A stretch of DNA of 64,000 nucleotides, from positions 303,151-367,150 of the forward strand of contig JABLWZ010000006.1 in NCBI GenBank assembly GCA_013178275.1, written 5' to 3'. The notes under the pieces are model-generated. The model was given only the letters and a program-made list of their open reading frames with translations. It was not told the DNA's origin and searched no databases. The DNA is from Bacillota bacterium. GTDB taxonomy: Bacteria; Bacillota; Ch66; Ch109. The stretch's first letter is position 1. Each line of letters opens with the position of its first letter. Of the stretch, positions 18,040-27,813 are shown one piece after another. The translations under genes and the position numbers were made by a program.

Positions 18040-18138
18040 TTAAATGAAGATGAACCAGAAGACAATGAGGATCAGAAATGGGATGATAATAATCACCCGG
18101 CGGCGGACGATGAAGTCCACTACGGCTTCCGCTGACAT
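18040..18138 (-). CDS. 32-residue single-span membrane protein
   Basis: Reverse-strand ATG at 18138 with AAAAGGAGGTCGTTCAGGT directly upstream (GGAGG about 9 bases before the ATG) and a TAA at 18040. The product begins MSAEAVVDFIVRRR and continues as an unbroken hydrophobic helix (VIIIIPFLILIVFWFIFI) to the end: positively charged side inside, one membrane span. A terminator follows at once, so this is a complete single-gene unit. No family recognised; it could be a spore or stress small membrane protein, or a toxin-like peptide. No antisense antitoxin was seen. Confidence 0.7.
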   Translation of the reverse strand: MSAEAVVDFIVRRRVIIIIPFLILIVFWFIFI

Positions 18139-18230
18139 ACCTGAACGACCTCCTTTTCAACCTGAGATGCTCCATCATATTCCAGTTCTTCCTTATCGGT
18201 TACTTTTTGGTAAAAAATACTTCTGGATAT

Positions 18231-18260
18231 AACAGGGCCCGGGTCGTCCCCGGGCCCTGT
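18231..18260 (-). terminator. GC-rich palindrome downstream of the polyketide synthase gene
   Basis: ACAGGGCCCGGG and CCCGGGCCCTGT around a short loop. On the reverse strand it lies about 120 bases beyond the PKS stop and is followed by TATATCC rather than a true U-run, so termination is likely but not certain. Confidence 0.45.
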
Positions 18261-18382
18261 CCTAAAAGGAGCCTCCCTGGTGCAGATGACCAGCCGTTCC
18301 CTCCATTATATTCCATCGTTTCCACGTTTGTGCTTTCCTGCCATTTTATGCCTTTGCGGGTTTTATAATGGCCATCGTCCCA

Positions 18383-21300
18383 TCAGCCGAGCAGGTGGTG
18401 GTAGCCGCCCTCTTTTCCATCCTCTGCCGGGGCCGGGTTCGGGGAAGCCCGTTCGGCCGTCTCCGCTGCGGGAAGCTCCAGCCGCTCCAGGAAAAGCGCG
18501 GCCATCTTTCGGATCGAGGGGCCCTTCAGCAGCTCCAGGGTGGTTATCTCCAGCCCCAGCTCGCTCTTGACCAGGTGCCTCAGCTCCAGAGCCATTATCG
18601 AATCCATGCCGAGCAGCAGGATGTTCTGGTCCGGGAGCACCTTGGAGTACGGTGTCCGGAGCACCCCGGCCAAGATCGTCCTCAGCGTTTCTTCCATATA
18701 TTCCTGCCTCTGACCGGGATCCATCGACGACAGCCGTCCTATCAGCATGGACCGCTGGTCGTCCTGGGGCTCGGAGGCGCTTTCCTCGACCAGTTCCCTT
18801 ATCCTCGAGGAGACGGCGGATTCCGGGTTCACGTCCGCCCACTGCTTCCAGTCCACATCGAACAGACCCGCCTGCGTCAGGTCCCGGCCCAGTATCTCTC
18901 CTATCATCTCCAGGGTCGCCCGGGGCTTCAGCCCCCGGACCCCCAGGGTCTTGAACAGCTCCTCCAGCCAGCTGCTGCGGGCCGCCACCCCTATCTCCGA
19001 CAGGACCCCGAGGTTGACCACCGTTGCCGGCAGTCCGATCCCCCTGCGGTGATGGGCGAAAGCGTCCAGGAAGGCGTTAGCCGCCACGTAGTTGGCCTGA
19101 CCCGCACTCCCGACCAGGGACTGGATGGATGACAGCGAGAGGAAGAAGTCGAGTTCCATCCCCAGTGTATGCCGGTGCAGGTTCAGCGCCCCCTTCACCT
19201 TGGGGCCCATCACCCTGGCGAACCTCTCCTCTGTCATGTCCGTCAGGAATCCGTCGTCCAGCACCATCGCCCCGTGGATTATTCCCCTGAGCGGCGGCAG
19301 GCTGCGGTTTATCTCCTCCATCATCCGCTCGACCCGCCGCTCATCCGTGACATCGACCGACATCACGGTGGCCGAGGCACCGTGCCGCCGGATGGCCTCT
19401 ATCGCCCGGTCCGAGGGCTCGGTGGCCCCGGTCCGGCTCACCAGCACCAGGTGTCCCGCTCCCCTCGACGCCATCCACTTGGCCGCCTCCAGCCCAAGAC
19501 CGCTGGTCCCGCCGGTCACCAGATAGACCGCATCTTTTTTGAACTGGGGGCTGCCCTGGGCTCCCTGGAGCATCGGGACCTCCTGGTCCCTCATATCCAG
19601 GACCACCTTGCCGATGTGGCGGCTCTGCCCCATCAGGCGGAACGCCTCCGGGGCCTTTCCGGCCGGGAACACCTGAACCGGCATGGCCTTAAACCGCCCC
19701 TCCACAAAAAGCCTCCCTACCTCCCGCAGCAGCCGGCTGAAAACCCGGGGCCGCTCCATAGCCATCCGGTCCAGGTCGACCGACGCGAAGGTCAGGTTGC
19801 GGTTGAACTCCCGCATGGGAAGGCCGCTGTTCTCCACGATGTCCCGTTTCCCGATCTCGATGAACCTGCCGTAAGGGGCCAAAAGAGAGAGGCTCTCCAC
19901 CAGCGCCTCGCCCGCCATCGCGTTCAGGACCACGTCGACCCCCTCGCCCCGGGTGGCTGACCGGACCTGGTCCACGAACCTTGACGACCTTGAGTTCATA
20001 ACCTGCTCGATGCCCATCTCCCGCAGCAGCGCCCGCTTCTCCTCGCTGCCCGCGGTCGCGAATATCTCTGCCCCTACCCACTGTGCAACCTGGAGAGCGG
20101 CCATCCCCACCCCGCCGGTGGCGTTGTGGATCAGGACCCGTTCCCCTGGCTGCAGCCTGGCTATCTCCACCAGCCCGTAGTAGGCGGTGATAAAACCCAC
20201 GAAGACCGGGGCCTCCGCCAGCGACAGGGCTCCCGGCTTGTGCCCGGCCAGGATCGCCGGCACGGTCACGAACGACCTGAAACCCACGCCTCCGACCACC
20301 ACCTCGTCGCCGGCCTGAAACTCCTCCACCCCTTCGCCGACCGCCGCGACCCGTCCACTGGATTCCAGTCCCAGGGAGCGGCCCACGAATGTCCCCTCCA
20401 GGACCATCTCGGGCACCAGTCCCATCGCCTTCAGGAAGTCCTTGTAGTTCAGGGCCGAGTAGTGCACCTCAACCTCGATCTCACCCGGCCCGGGCTCCCT
20501 CCTCGCGATCTCCTTATAGGCCAGGGAGTCGAGGTCTCCCGGCCTCGCCACATCCAGCATCACCGGGGTGCTGGCAGTGTTCCGGCGTTTCACCGGGGTC
20601 TCCTCTGGTCCTCCCTTCATCCTCCACAGCTTCTTGACCAGCCGCCGGCCGGGACGGAAGGCTACGTCCTCCTCGCTCCGACCCAGGCGGAACTCATCGA
20701 ACACCGCCGCCGTTTCCTCCTCCGAGAAGGGACTGTCGATATCCACCAGCTTGCACCTGATCATCGGGTACTCGTTGGGGATGAGCATACCCAGCCCCCA
20801 AAGCGGGGACGCTTCCAGGTTCCAGAGCGGCTCCCCCTTCCCGATCGACTGCGCTCCGGTGGTGACTATCCCCAGGGTCGAACGGTGGTCCCTCCCCAGA
20901 CGGGCCAGGGCGTTAGCCAGCTCGGTCACGTACACGCAGTGGGCGACGGCCTCCTCCGCCCGGGCGGGTCCCGCTACGGGGTCTCCCACCCCTCCCAGGT
21001 AAAGGACCGTATCGAACCCCCGCTCCTTCTCCGTGGAGAAGACGGCATCCAGGTCCTCGCCCACGCCTCTGCGTATCCGGTAGCCGCCCGAACCGGTGCC
21101 GGCAAAGGCCTCGCCCCGGCTGACAATAACGCATCGTTCGACCCGGGCCGCTATGTAACCCACCAGTGCCTTGGCACCCTCGCTTTCGGCGCCGAACACG
21201 ATCCACCCCCCGGCGCCGGCGTCGGTGCCGGTCGGTTCAGCAACGGCCGCCTCGCACCAGTTTACCCGATAGAGCATCCGGGCCTGTTCTTCATCTTCCT

Positions 21301-24300
21301 CACCATCCCGGTTCACCTCCTGGCACCGCAGGCCGTCTATTTTCACCAGGACCCCGCCGTCTTCGTCGAACAACACGATATCGCAGTCGATGGAGTCCCC
21401 TGCGGCCCTGGTCACCCGGCCGCGGCTGAAGCAGCGGCTCCCCGGCGGGGAGTAAAACGAGACCCGCCCGATGGAGACCGGCACCATCATCCTGGCCCTG
21501 TCGTCCTCCTCATCCCCGAACCCGGCCAGCAGGGACTGAAAGGCCGCGTCCAGCACCACCGGGTGCAGGAGGTAGCCGTCGCTGTCGTTAAGAAGGGCAT
21601 CCATCCCCTGTATCTCGGCCAGCACCTCACCCTCGCCCCGCCAGACCCGGCGCAGGGCCTTAAAGCTCGGGCCGTAGTTCCAGTCGTTCCTCCCCAGCCG
21701 CACGTACATCTCTTCCACCGGGACCTCCAGCGGGCACCTCGATCTCAACCCCTCCAGGTCTACCCGCTCCTGCTCCCCGTCCAGGATAGGGGTCATCACC
21801 AGCCCCGAGGCGTGGAGCATCCAGGGCCCGTCGTCCCCTTCCGGCCTGCTGTACACCGAGTATTCCCTGGTCTTTTGGTCCAGGTGGAACTGTATCTTCT
21901 GAATGGACTTATCCGAATAGAACATCATCTGGTGGAAGACCAGCGATTCGAGACGGCACTCCTTCCGTTCGTAGACCGCTGCGTTCAGCGCCAGTCCCGC
22001 TTCTACGTATCCCGCCCCCGGGAAGACCACGCTCTTCTGCAGCTGGTGGTCCTTCAGGTAGGGGAAGAGCTGGTCGCTCAGCTCCACCTCCCAGGCCGGC
22101 CGCGGCAGCCGCAGATCCTGGTTCAGGAATACATGCCCTCGGCACCCCAGCTTGTCCTCCAGCGCCAGCCGCGAATCGCTCCGAAAACGCTCGTGCTGCC
22201 AGGGATAACCGGGGAGCGGGATGTATTCGCCCGCCGGGGCGATCTCCCGCCAGTCTATATCGAACCCCAGGGTGTAAAAGGACCCCAGCGTGTCTATCAT
22301 CTGCAACTGCTCCGGCTTACCGCGGGAAAGCGACGCCAGCACCTGCCCCGACGTGCCGGCGTCCCGCAGCGACTGCCGGACATACCCTCCCAGGACCGGG
22401 TGCGGTCCCACCTCCAGGAAGACCCGATACCCATCCCGTAACAGCGAATCGATGGCCGCCCCGAATAGCACCGGCTGCCTGACGTTCCGCCACCAGTACC
22501 CGGGTGTGACCTCGGTCCCGTCTATCCGTTCTCCTACCACCGTGGAGTAAAAGGGCATCTCCCCGCTGTCTCCCTCTATCTCCCCCAGGTTCGACACCAG
22601 TTCCTCCCTTATTTCCTCCATCTGAGGGCTGTGGTAGGCTATATCCACCTGCAGGAACCGGTTGAAGACCTCTTCCGATTCAAGGCCGGCGGCTATCTCC
22701 CGAAGGGACGATTCGATCCCCGCCAGGGTGACGTCCAGCGAGCTGTTCACCGCCGCTATCGAGACATCCTCTAGACCGGCTGTCGCCTCCCGCGCTCTCT
22801 CCTCCGTCAGGGCCGCCGCTAGCATCTTCCCCTTGCCCGCCAGCCTCCGCTGCAGCCGGCTGCGGTGATAGCTGACCAGCATCGCCTCCCTCAGGGACAG
22901 CACCCCGGCCGCGTATGCCGCCGCGATCTCGCCCACGCTGTGGCCTACCACCGCTGCGGGTCGTATCCCCCAGCTCCTCCACAGGGCGGTCAGACCCACC
23001 TGCAGGGCCACCCCCGCGGGCTGAGCCACCTGGGTATCCCCCATCCGTGATGAGGACTCGTCAGCGCGAAGCTCCTCCAGCAGCGACCAGCCGGAGAACC
23101 CCTTGAACACCTCGTCGCACTCCTCAAGCACCTGTAAAAAGACCGGCTCCCGCTGCAGGAGTTCCCTTCCCATGGCCCACCACTGCGGACCCATGCCCGA
23201 GTACACGAACACCACCCGCCGGTTCTCGGCCGGCAGGACCCGGTTCGAGGCTGCGAGGCTCGGCGTCTCGCCCTCGCCGAACAGTTTAAGGTTCTCGATC
23301 AGCCCCTCCCGGGAATCAACCGCCAGGGCGAGCCGGTAGTCGTGGTGGCTGCGGCGCACGACGGTCGAGTAAGCGAAGTCCTCCAGCCCGGCCTCCGGAA
23401 CGTTCCCTTCGAGGAACCTCCCGTAACGCTGGGCCAGCTGCTTTAAAGCACCGGCATCCCGGGCCGAGACCGGGATCAATAAAGGACGGCCTTCACGGTC
23501 CGCGACCCCGGTCCCGTCATTTTTCTTTACAGTAACGGGCGGCCCTTCCAGCACCACGTGGGCGTTGGTACCCCCGAACCCGAAGGAGTTCACCCCCGCG
23601 TAGGCGGGGTTCCCGTTATCGGGCCATTCCTCCAGCCCGGCCGCCACCCGGATGCTTAGTTCACCGAATGGTATCAGGGGATTGGGCCGTTTGAAGTGCA
23701 GGTTCCCGGGAATCATCCGCCGCTTGAGGCAGAGCGCGGCCTTGATGAGCCCCGCCACCCCCGCCGCCGCCTCCAGGTGCCCGATGTTGGTCTTGAGTGA
23801 CCCGACCACGCACCGATCTCCCGTTTCGCGGCCCTCCCGCAGCACCCGGTGCAGGGCCATGGCCTCGGCCTGGTCGCCCGCCTGGGTCCCGGTCCCGTGG
23901 GCCTCGATGTAGTGCACCTCTCCCGGCAGCACCCCCGCCTGGGCCTGGACCTCCCTGATCAGGGCCTCCTGGGCTGCCGGGTTCGGAATCGTAATCCCGC
24001 TAGTCTGTCCGTCGTGGTTGATCCCGGTTCCGCGCACCACGGCATAGATGGGGTCCTTATCCTCCAGCGCCTTCGACAGCGGCTTGAGTATCACCACGCC
24101 GACCCCTTCGCCCCGGGCATACCCCGCGGCATCCTCGTCGAAGGTCCGGCAGCGCGAGTGCGGGGATAAAAACATTCCCTTGCTCATCAGAATGAAGTCA
24201 CGGGGGTTGGTCATCACGTTGACCCCCCCGGCGATGGCCATCCCGCACTCGCCGTTCCAGATCCCCTGGCAGGCGTAGTGGACCGCCACCAACGAGGAGG

Positions 24301-24850
24301 AGCAGGCCGTATCCATCGCCACACAGGGCCCCCTCAGGTCGAACACGTATGAGATTCGGGCGGAAAGGATGGTCAGCGCCGTCCCTACCCCCGAGTAGTT
24401 GTTGGCCGTGTTCTGGTTCAAAACCAGCTGGGTCGACTCGTCCATGCAGAACCCGCCGATAAAGACCCCGGTGCTGCTCCCGCCAAGCCTTTCGACCTGC
24501 AGCCCGGCATCCTCGATAGCCTCCCAGGTCACCTCCAGCAGCAGCCTCTGCTGGGGGTCCATAGAGGCGGCCTCCCGCGGTGAGATTCCGAAGAACAGCG
24601 GGTCGAACCGGTACACATCCTCCCGCAGGAATCCCGCCTGCTTAGCGTAGGCCTTACCCGGCCGGTCGGGGTCGGGGTGGTAGAACCGGCGCATGTCCCA
24701 GCGGTCGGGCGGTACATCGGTGATGGCATCCACACCGTCGCACAGTATCTCCCAGAGTCTCGACGGGCTGGATGCCCCGCCGGGAAAACGGCAGCCCATG
24801 CCGATTATGGCGATGGGCTCTTTTATGGTTGTGCTCGATTTAATTGTCAT
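18383..24850 (-). CDS. Highly reducing type I polyketide synthase (KS-AT-DH-ER-KR-ACP)
   Basis: A 2155-residue multidomain synthase. KS (about 10-430): active Cys in DTACSSS, His in [11 protein letters not shown] and [12 protein letters not shown] (about 535-840): active Ser in [14 protein letters not shown]; the specificity position reads IAYHS, closer to malonyl-type than to the methylmalonyl YASH. DH (about 900-1190): His in [16 protein letters not shown] (the usual Gly of HxxxGxxxxP is Lys) and Asp in [12 protein letters not shown] structural pseudo-KR region follows. ER (about 1480-1790): [14 protein letters not shown] and NADPH site [15 protein letters not shown] (about 1820-2010): [13 protein letters not shown], Ser in SLSSIQSL, Tyr in [12 protein letters not shown] (about 2065-2140): [10 protein letters not shown]. 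No thioesterase and no second module, so it should work iteratively and hand its chain to another enzyme. GGAGGGG precedes the ATG. Rare in Clostridia; transfer is likely, though base composition matches the surroundings. Confidence 0.93.
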   Translation of the reverse strand: MTIKSSTTIKEPIAIIGMGCRFPGGASSPSRLWEILCDGVDAITDVPPDRWDMRRFYHPDPDRPGKAYAKQAGFLREDVYRFDPLFFGISPREAASMDPQQRLLLEVTWEAIEDAGLQVERLGGSSTGVFIGGFCMDESTQLVLNQNTANNYSGVGTALTILSARISYVFDLRGPCVAMDTACSSSLVAVHYACQGIWNGECGMAIAGGVNVMTNPRDFILMSKGMFLSPHSRCRTFDEDAAGYARGEGVGVVILKPLSKALEDKDPIYAVVRGTGINHDGQTSGITIPNPAAQEALIREVQAQAGVLPGEVHYIEAHGTGTQAGDQAEAMALHRVLREGRETGDRCVVGSLKTNIGHLEAAAGVAGLIKAALCLKRRMIPGNLHFKRPNPLIPFGELSIRVAAGLEEWPDNGNPAYAGVNSFGFGGTNAHVVLEGPPVTVKKNDGTGVADREGRPLLIPVSARDAGALKQLAQRYGRFLEGNVPEAGLEDFAYSTVVRRSHHDYRLALAVDSREGLIENLKLFGEGETPSLAASNRVLPAENRRVVFVYSGMGPQWWAMGRELLQREPVFLQVLEECDEVFKGFSGWSLLEELRADESSSRMGDTQVAQPAGVALQVGLTALWRSWGIRPAAVVGHSVGEIAAAYAAGVLSLREAMLVSYHRSRLQRRLAGKGKMLAAALTEERAREATAGLEDVSIAAVNSSLDVTLAGIESSLREIAAGLESEEVFNRFLQVDIAYHSPQMEEIREELVSNLGEIEGDSGEMPFYSTVVGERIDGTEVTPGYWWRNVRQPVLFGAAIDSLLRDGYRVFLEVGPHPVLGGYVRQSLRDAGTSGQVLASLSRGKPEQLQMIDTLGSFYTLGFDIDWREIAPAGEYIPLPGYPWQHERFRSDSRLALEDKLGCRGHVFLNQDLRLPRPAWEVELSDQLFPYLKDHQLQKSVVFPGAGYVEAGLALNAAVYERKECRLESLVFHQMMFYSDKSIQKIQFHLDQKTREYSVYSRPEGDDGPWMLHASGLVMTPILDGEQERVDLEGLRSRCPLEVPVEEMYVRLGRNDWNYGPSFKALRRVWRGEGEVLAEIQGMDALLNDSDGYLLHPVVLDAAFQSLLAGFGDEEDDRARMMVPVSIGRVSFYSPPGSRCFSRGRVTRAAGDSIDCDIVLFDEDGGVLVKIDGLRCQEVNRDGEEDEEQARMLYRVNWCEAAVAEPTGTDAGAGGWIVFGAESEGAKALVGYIAARVERCVIVSRGEAFAGTGSGGYRIRRGVGEDLDAVFSTEKERGFDTVLYLGGVGDPVAGPARAEEAVAHCVYVTELANALARLGRDHRSTLGIVTTGAQSIGKGEPLWNLEASPLWGLGMLIPNEYPMIRCKLVDIDSPFSEEETAAVFDEFRLGRSEEDVAFRPGRRLVKKLWRMKGGPEETPVKRRNTASTPVMLDVARPGDLDSLAYKEIARREPGPGEIEVEVHYSALNYKDFLKAMGLVPEMVLEGTFVGRSLGLESSGRVAAVGEGVEEFQAGDEVVVGGVGFRSFVTVPAILAGHKPGALSLAEAPVFVGFITAYYGLVEIARLQPGERVLIHNATGGVGMAALQVAQWVGAEIFATAGSEEKRALLREMGIEQVMNSRSSRFVDQVRSATRGEGVDVVLNAMAGEALVESLSLLAPYGRFIEIGKRDIVENSGLPMREFNRNLTFASVDLDRMAMERPRVFSRLLREVGRLFVEGRFKAMPVQVFPAGKAPEAFRLMGQSRHIGKVVLDMRDQEVPMLQGAQGSPQFKKDAVYLVTGGTSGLGLEAAKWMASRGAGHLVLVSRTGATEPSDRAIEAIRRHGASATVMSVDVTDERRVERMMEEINRSLPPLRGIIHGAMVLDDGFLTDMTEERFARVMGPKVKGALNLHRHTLGMELDFFLSLSSIQSLVGSAGQANYVAANAFLDAFAHHRRGIGLPATVVNLGVLSEIGVAARSSWLEELFKTLGVRGLKPRATLEMIGEILGRDLTQAGLFDVDWKQWADVNPESAVSSRIRELVEESASEPQDDQRSMLIGRLSSMDPGQRQEYMEETLRTILAGVLRTPYSKVLPDQNILLLGMDSIMALELRHLVKSELGLEITTLELLKGPSIRKMAALFLERLELPAAETAERASPNPAPAEDGKEGGYHHLLG

Positions 24851-24914
24851 TACCCCTCCATGTTGACGTTATGGTATCGCTGCCGCCGCTGAGGTCGGAC
24901 AGTATTTTTGATAT

Positions 24915-24931
24915 TTCAGCAAAATGCTGAA
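24915..24931. promoter_or_regulatory. Inverted repeat in the divergent PKS/PPTase intergenic region
   Basis: TTCAGCA-AAA-TGCTGAA: perfect 7-bp arms around three A, then five T. A terminator between two divergent starts would make little sense, so an operator for a dimeric regulator is the better reading. Unproven. Confidence 0.4.
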
Positions 24932-25026
24932 TTTTTCCTTCCCGGTTCTGGACATTACGACCGGTTTTGTCAGAAAATGAAAGCGTGCCAGGTGCACCCC
25001 CCAAACCTTCTTATCACGAGGTGCCC

Positions 25027-25707
25027 ATGGAGGTATACGCCGTAAAACTGTCTGAAGGCGTTTCCCGGGATGAACTGGAACGCGTCTGCGCGAACCTGCC
25101 GGAAGAAAGGCAAAATAAAATCCGGGCCTACACCCGCTTCGAAGACTCCCTTCGTTCGGCGGCCGCCGGCCTGCTGCTGCAGCGCCTGGCCGCTGAAAGA
25201 ATCCAGGTGCCTTCCGGCCGGCCCACCTGGAGCCGCGACCAGCACGGCAAGCCGTTCCTGCCCGGGGCCGACGGTTTCCACTTCAACCTCTCCCACTCGG
25301 GGGAATGGGTGGCTGCCGTCATCGACCGCACCCCGGTAGGCATCGACATCGAGCGAGTGCGCCCGATCGACCTGAAGCTCGCGCGGGACTCATTCACAGC
25401 GTCCGAGTACCGGGAACTGGTCTTGAGCCCGGCCGCCGAGCGGGAATCGTACTTCTTCCAGTTCTGGACCCTTAAAGAAAGCTACCTGAAGCTGCTGGGC
25501 ACCGGGCTCTCCCGTACCCTGGACTCCTTCACGGTCGCCATAGAGCCCGGCGGCTCCGCCAGCCTGGATGACCCGCAGGGACACGAAAGGGCATACTTTA
25601 AGCGTTATGACGTCGATCCACGTTACCGGCTCTCGGTCTGCGCCCGGCATGGCGGATTCCCCGCTGCCGTTTCGCTGCTGGACTGGGACAGCCTGACCCG
25701 GGACTAG
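25027..25707 (+). CDS. Sfp-type 4'-phosphopantetheinyl transferase
   Basis: Transfers phosphopantetheine from CoA to the Ser of carrier domains, here most likely the ACP of the divergent polyketide synthase. Motifs: FNLSHSGEWVAAVI, VGIDIERVRP (Mg2+ Asp and Glu) and FFQFWTLKESYLKLLGTGL (catalytic Glu and Lys). I choose ATG 25027 (MEVYAVKL, 226 residues) because Sfp proteins start about there (Sfp itself has 224 residues) and GAGGTG precedes it; a TTG at 24967 would add 20 residues of low-complexity sequence. It is divergent from the PKS with about 180 bp between the starts. Confidence 0.9.
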   Translation: MEVYAVKLSEGVSRDELERVCANLPEERQNKIRAYTRFEDSLRSAAAGLLLQRLAAERIQVPSGRPTWSRDQHGKPFLPGADGFHFNLSHSGEWVAAVIDRTPVGIDIERVRPIDLKLARDSFTASEYRELVLSPAAERESYFFQFWTLKESYLKLLGTGLSRTLDSFTVAIEPGGSASLDDPQGHERAYFKRYDVDPRYRLSVCARHGGFPAAVSLLDWDSLTRD

Positions 25708-25719
25708 GCTGCCCGCGCC

Positions 25720-25836
25720 TTACCAGTTCTTAAGATATGGCGAGTTTTTCCGCACCGTCTCCTCAGCCGTCTTCCCATCGGTCGGGGTCAGCTTCACCAG
25801 CTTTTTGGTGATCAGGCCGTTGACCTCCTTCACCAT
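25720..25836 (-). CDS. Hypothetical 38-residue protein
   Basis: Reverse-strand ATG at 25836 to TAA at 25720, convergent with the PPTase gene. The charged product begins MVKEVNGLITKKLVKL and ends NSPYLKNW. Codon use is like that of real genes here (third positions mostly G or C). GAGG lies only a few bases before the ATG and an in-frame stop lies shortly upstream, so it is not the tail of a longer intact gene. A TATAAT-like hexamer sits directly upstream. It may be a small protein or a gene remnant. Confidence 0.35.
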   Translation of the reverse strand: MVKEVNGLITKKLVKLTPTDGKTAEETVRKNSPYLKNW

Positions 25837-26093
25837 GACCTCAATTATAGCTTAAAACGAACCGGCAGTTCCTCACCCCGGAGGGGTTATTTTTTTCTGA
25901 AACCGGGGAACCGGTTGTAAAAGCCGGGTGCGGCGGACCCCACCCCTACCACCCATCTCATTGCAAGGGAGGGACGTCATCTGTTTTCATCCCTCACGGA
26001 ACCAAAACCCAGATATTCGCTTCCCCCACTTGAATCCCGGCATCCATAGCTGGGATAATATAACCAAGAAATCAAAGAGGACTGCATCGCATT
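25837..26093. other. Gap between the PPTase and MFS genes
   Basis: About 260 bp. It holds a weak terminator for the PPTase gene at 25875-25897 (ACCCC/GGGGT, then ATTTTTTTC), the upstream side of the 38-aa gene, and no other coding signal. A small palindromic stretch (TCCCGGC...GCTGGGA) lies near 26034-26055. A clear promoter for the MFS gene was not found. Confidence 0.5.
25875..25897 (+). terminator. Short terminator after the PPTase gene
   Basis: Five-base arms ACCCC (25875-25879) and GGGGT (25883-25887) followed by TATTTTTTTC. Short stem but a good U-run. Confidence 0.5.
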
Positions 26094-27182
26094 ATGAAAA
26101 CACCCGGGACCGCACTTATGGCCGGCAGCCTTATAGTTTACAGCCTGACCCACGGTCTGGTCGACGCAGCCTGCGCCGCCCTGGTCTTCACCATCCCCCG
26201 GCTGTACCAGTTGGACGGCCAGTGGTTCTTCACCCTGGTAATCCTATACAACATCCTGGCCTTTGGTCTCCAGTCTCCTCTGGGGATGCTGGTCGACCAC
26301 CTCCGGCAGCCGCGCGGTTCTGCTTTGGCTGGCTGCCTGGTCACCGCCGCCGCCATCCCGGGGCTGTACCTCTCCCCCTGGCTGGCGGTCTGCCTGGCGG
26401 GAGTGGGCAACGCCCTGTTTCACCTCGGGGGAGGGATAGTCAGCCTCCGGCTCCAGCCGGGAAGGGCCTCTTTACCCGGGGTTTTCGTGGCCCCGGGCGC
26501 GGTCGGCCTCCTGGCCGGCACCCTGGTGGGAAAGAGCGGCCTGGTCGGGCCCTGGCTTTTCCCGACGCTGCTCGTCTTCGCGGCCCTTGTGATCTACCGG
26601 CTGGATACCCCCTCAATCGATTACCAGGACTGCCGTACCGCTTCCGTTGACCGCTTCGGGCTGGTCCTGCTGCTCGTCCTCACGGCGGTGGTTTCCCGCT
26701 CCTTCATCGGGGCGGTGCTGGTATTCCCCTGGAAGGAAAGCACCTACCTGCTGGTCGGCCTCACCCTGGCCGTGGCCCTGGGGAAAGGGCTGGGAGGCCT
26801 GCTAGCCGACCGTTTCGGCTGGATAAGGGTATCCATCACCGGCCTGGCCCTCTCCGCCCCCCTGGTCGCGCTCTGTTCCGATCGCCCCTATCTGGCCATC
26901 CCCGGGGTGCTGCTGTTCAACCTGACCATGCCGGTGACCCTGACCGCCGCTGCCAACACCCTGCCCGGCCATCCCGGGTTTGCTTTTGGCCTGACCACCC
27001 TGGCCTTGCTGGTCGGGGCGCTGCCCCAGTTCTTCGGTTTCGGGACCGGTCTGGGACGTCCGACCGTTTTTTCCCTGATCCTGCTGTCCGCCCTGGTGCT
27101 TCTGGTAGGCCTGCGTCTTTACGACAACGGATCCCAGACCGCACTTCCGTCCAGGCGATTGGAGGCTGTTGAGTCCTCATGA
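26094..27182 (+). CDS. Major facilitator superfamily transporter (FSR-like)
   Basis: A 362-residue integral membrane protein with about 11-12 hydrophobic helices, short loops, and MFS-like motifs GMLVDHLRQPRG (motif A position) and LGGLLADRFGW. The N-terminal SLTHGLVDAACAALVFTIP recalls the fosmidomycin-resistance (FSR) branch. It lies 0.4 kb downstream of the PPTase gene on the same strand and overlaps the next membrane gene by four bases. Export of the polyketide product is possible but is inference from position. The ribosome site (AGAGG) is weak and about 13 bases from the ATG. Confidence 0.8.
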   Translation: MKTPGTALMAGSLIVYSLTHGLVDAACAALVFTIPRLYQLDGQWFFTLVILYNILAFGLQSPLGMLVDHLRQPRGSALAGCLVTAAAIPGLYLSPWLAVCLAGVGNALFHLGGGIVSLRLQPGRASLPGVFVAPGAVGLLAGTLVGKSGLVGPWLFPTLLVFAALVIYRLDTPSIDYQDCRTASVDRFGLVLLLVLTAVVSRSFIGAVLVFPWKESTYLLVGLTLAVALGKGLGGLLADRFGWIRVSITGLALSAPLVALCSDRPYLAIPGVLLFNLTMPVTLTAAANTLPGHPGFAFGLTTLALLVGALPQFFGFGTGLGRPTVFSLILLSALVLLVGLRLYDNGSQTALPSRRLEAVESS

Positions 27183-27544
27183 TCACGAACTTTCTGTTTT
27201 ACCAGTTCCTCAAGCCGCTGCTGCTGACAGAGATCATAGAGATTACTGCAGCCCTCGTCCTGGGGTACCGGGACCGGGACTCCCTGGCCGCGGTGGCCCT
27301 GATAAACCTGATTACCAACCCCCTGGCCAACCTCCTCTGTTGGTTGGGAGCGTTCCTAGGGGTGGTATCGCTGCCGACCATGGTTTTTTTCATCGAGCCG
27401 CTGATCGTGCTCGGGGAGTGGCTGCTGCTGTTCTACACACTGCGGCTGAACCCGGGGAGGCTGTTCCTCCTGTCCCTGCTGATAAACCTGGCTTCATTCG
27501 CGATCGGCTGGATACTTCCCTGGAAAGGAGGCATCGGATTCTGA
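27179..27544 (+). CDS. Small integral membrane protein, unknown
   Basis: A 121-residue protein with about three to four hydrophobic helices (LKPLLLTEIIEITAALVLGY, LINLITNPLANLLCWLGAFL, MVFFIEPLIVLGEWLLLFYT, LFLLSLLINLASFAIGWILP). ATG 27179 overlaps the stop of the MFS gene (ATGA), and its own stop overlaps the next start (TGATG), so the three are translationally coupled. No family recognised with certainty. It may be an accessory subunit of the transporter. Confidence 0.75.
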   Translation: MITNFLFYQFLKPLLLTEIIEITAALVLGYRDRDSLAAVALINLITNPLANLLCWLGAFLGVVSLPTMVFFIEPLIVLGEWLLLFYTLRLNPGRLFLLSLLINLASFAIGWILPWKGGIGF

Positions 27545-27762
27545 TGCAAAGGAAAAGAATCGCCCTCACCCTGTTCGCCGCGCTGGCCGCGGTCCTGTTC
27601 CCAGCGGGTGTCGCCTTCGCGGACGTGGTCCCGCCCCCGATGACGCTCATCACCCTGGGCCTGATCCTGCTGGCATTCTTCATCGTCATCGTCCTCATAG
27701 TCGTCTCCGTCATCTTTCTGGTCAGGATCGCCAGGAGAAGGAAGTCCAATCGCCCCGAATAA
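27544..27762 (+). CDS. 72-residue protein with signal peptide and one membrane span
   Basis: ATG 27544 overlaps the stop of the preceding gene (TGATG). The product has a cleavable-looking signal (RIALTLFAALAAVLFPAGVA, then FADVVPPP), one transmembrane helix (LGLILLAFFIVIVLIVVSVI) and a basic tail RIARRRKSNRPE. Last gene of the MFS operon, followed within a few bases by a strong terminator. A longer reading of the same frame would begin inside the upstream gene and can be discounted. Function unknown. Confidence 0.7.
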   Translation: MQRKRIALTLFAALAAVLFPAGVAFADVVPPPMTLITLGLILLAFFIVIVLIVVSVIFLVRIARRRKSNRPE

Positions 27763-27764
27763 AT

Positions 27765-27800
27765 AAACAATCCCGCGGCCACTCGCGGGATTGTTTGTAA
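27765..27800. terminator. Bidirectional terminator
   Basis: Arms AAACAATCCCGCG (27765-27777) and CGCGGGATTGTTT (27784-27796), with A- and T-rich flanks on both sides. It serves the MFS operon (+) and the adaptor gene (-), which converge here. Confidence 0.8.
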
Positions 27801-27813
27801 AAAAGCATATCCC

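Noticed and set aside
27169..27543. Forward frame that would extend the 72-aa membrane protein to 197 residues
   Set aside because: The upstream part overlaps the 121-aa membrane gene in another frame and has shadow-type composition; ATG 27544 is coupled to the preceding stop.
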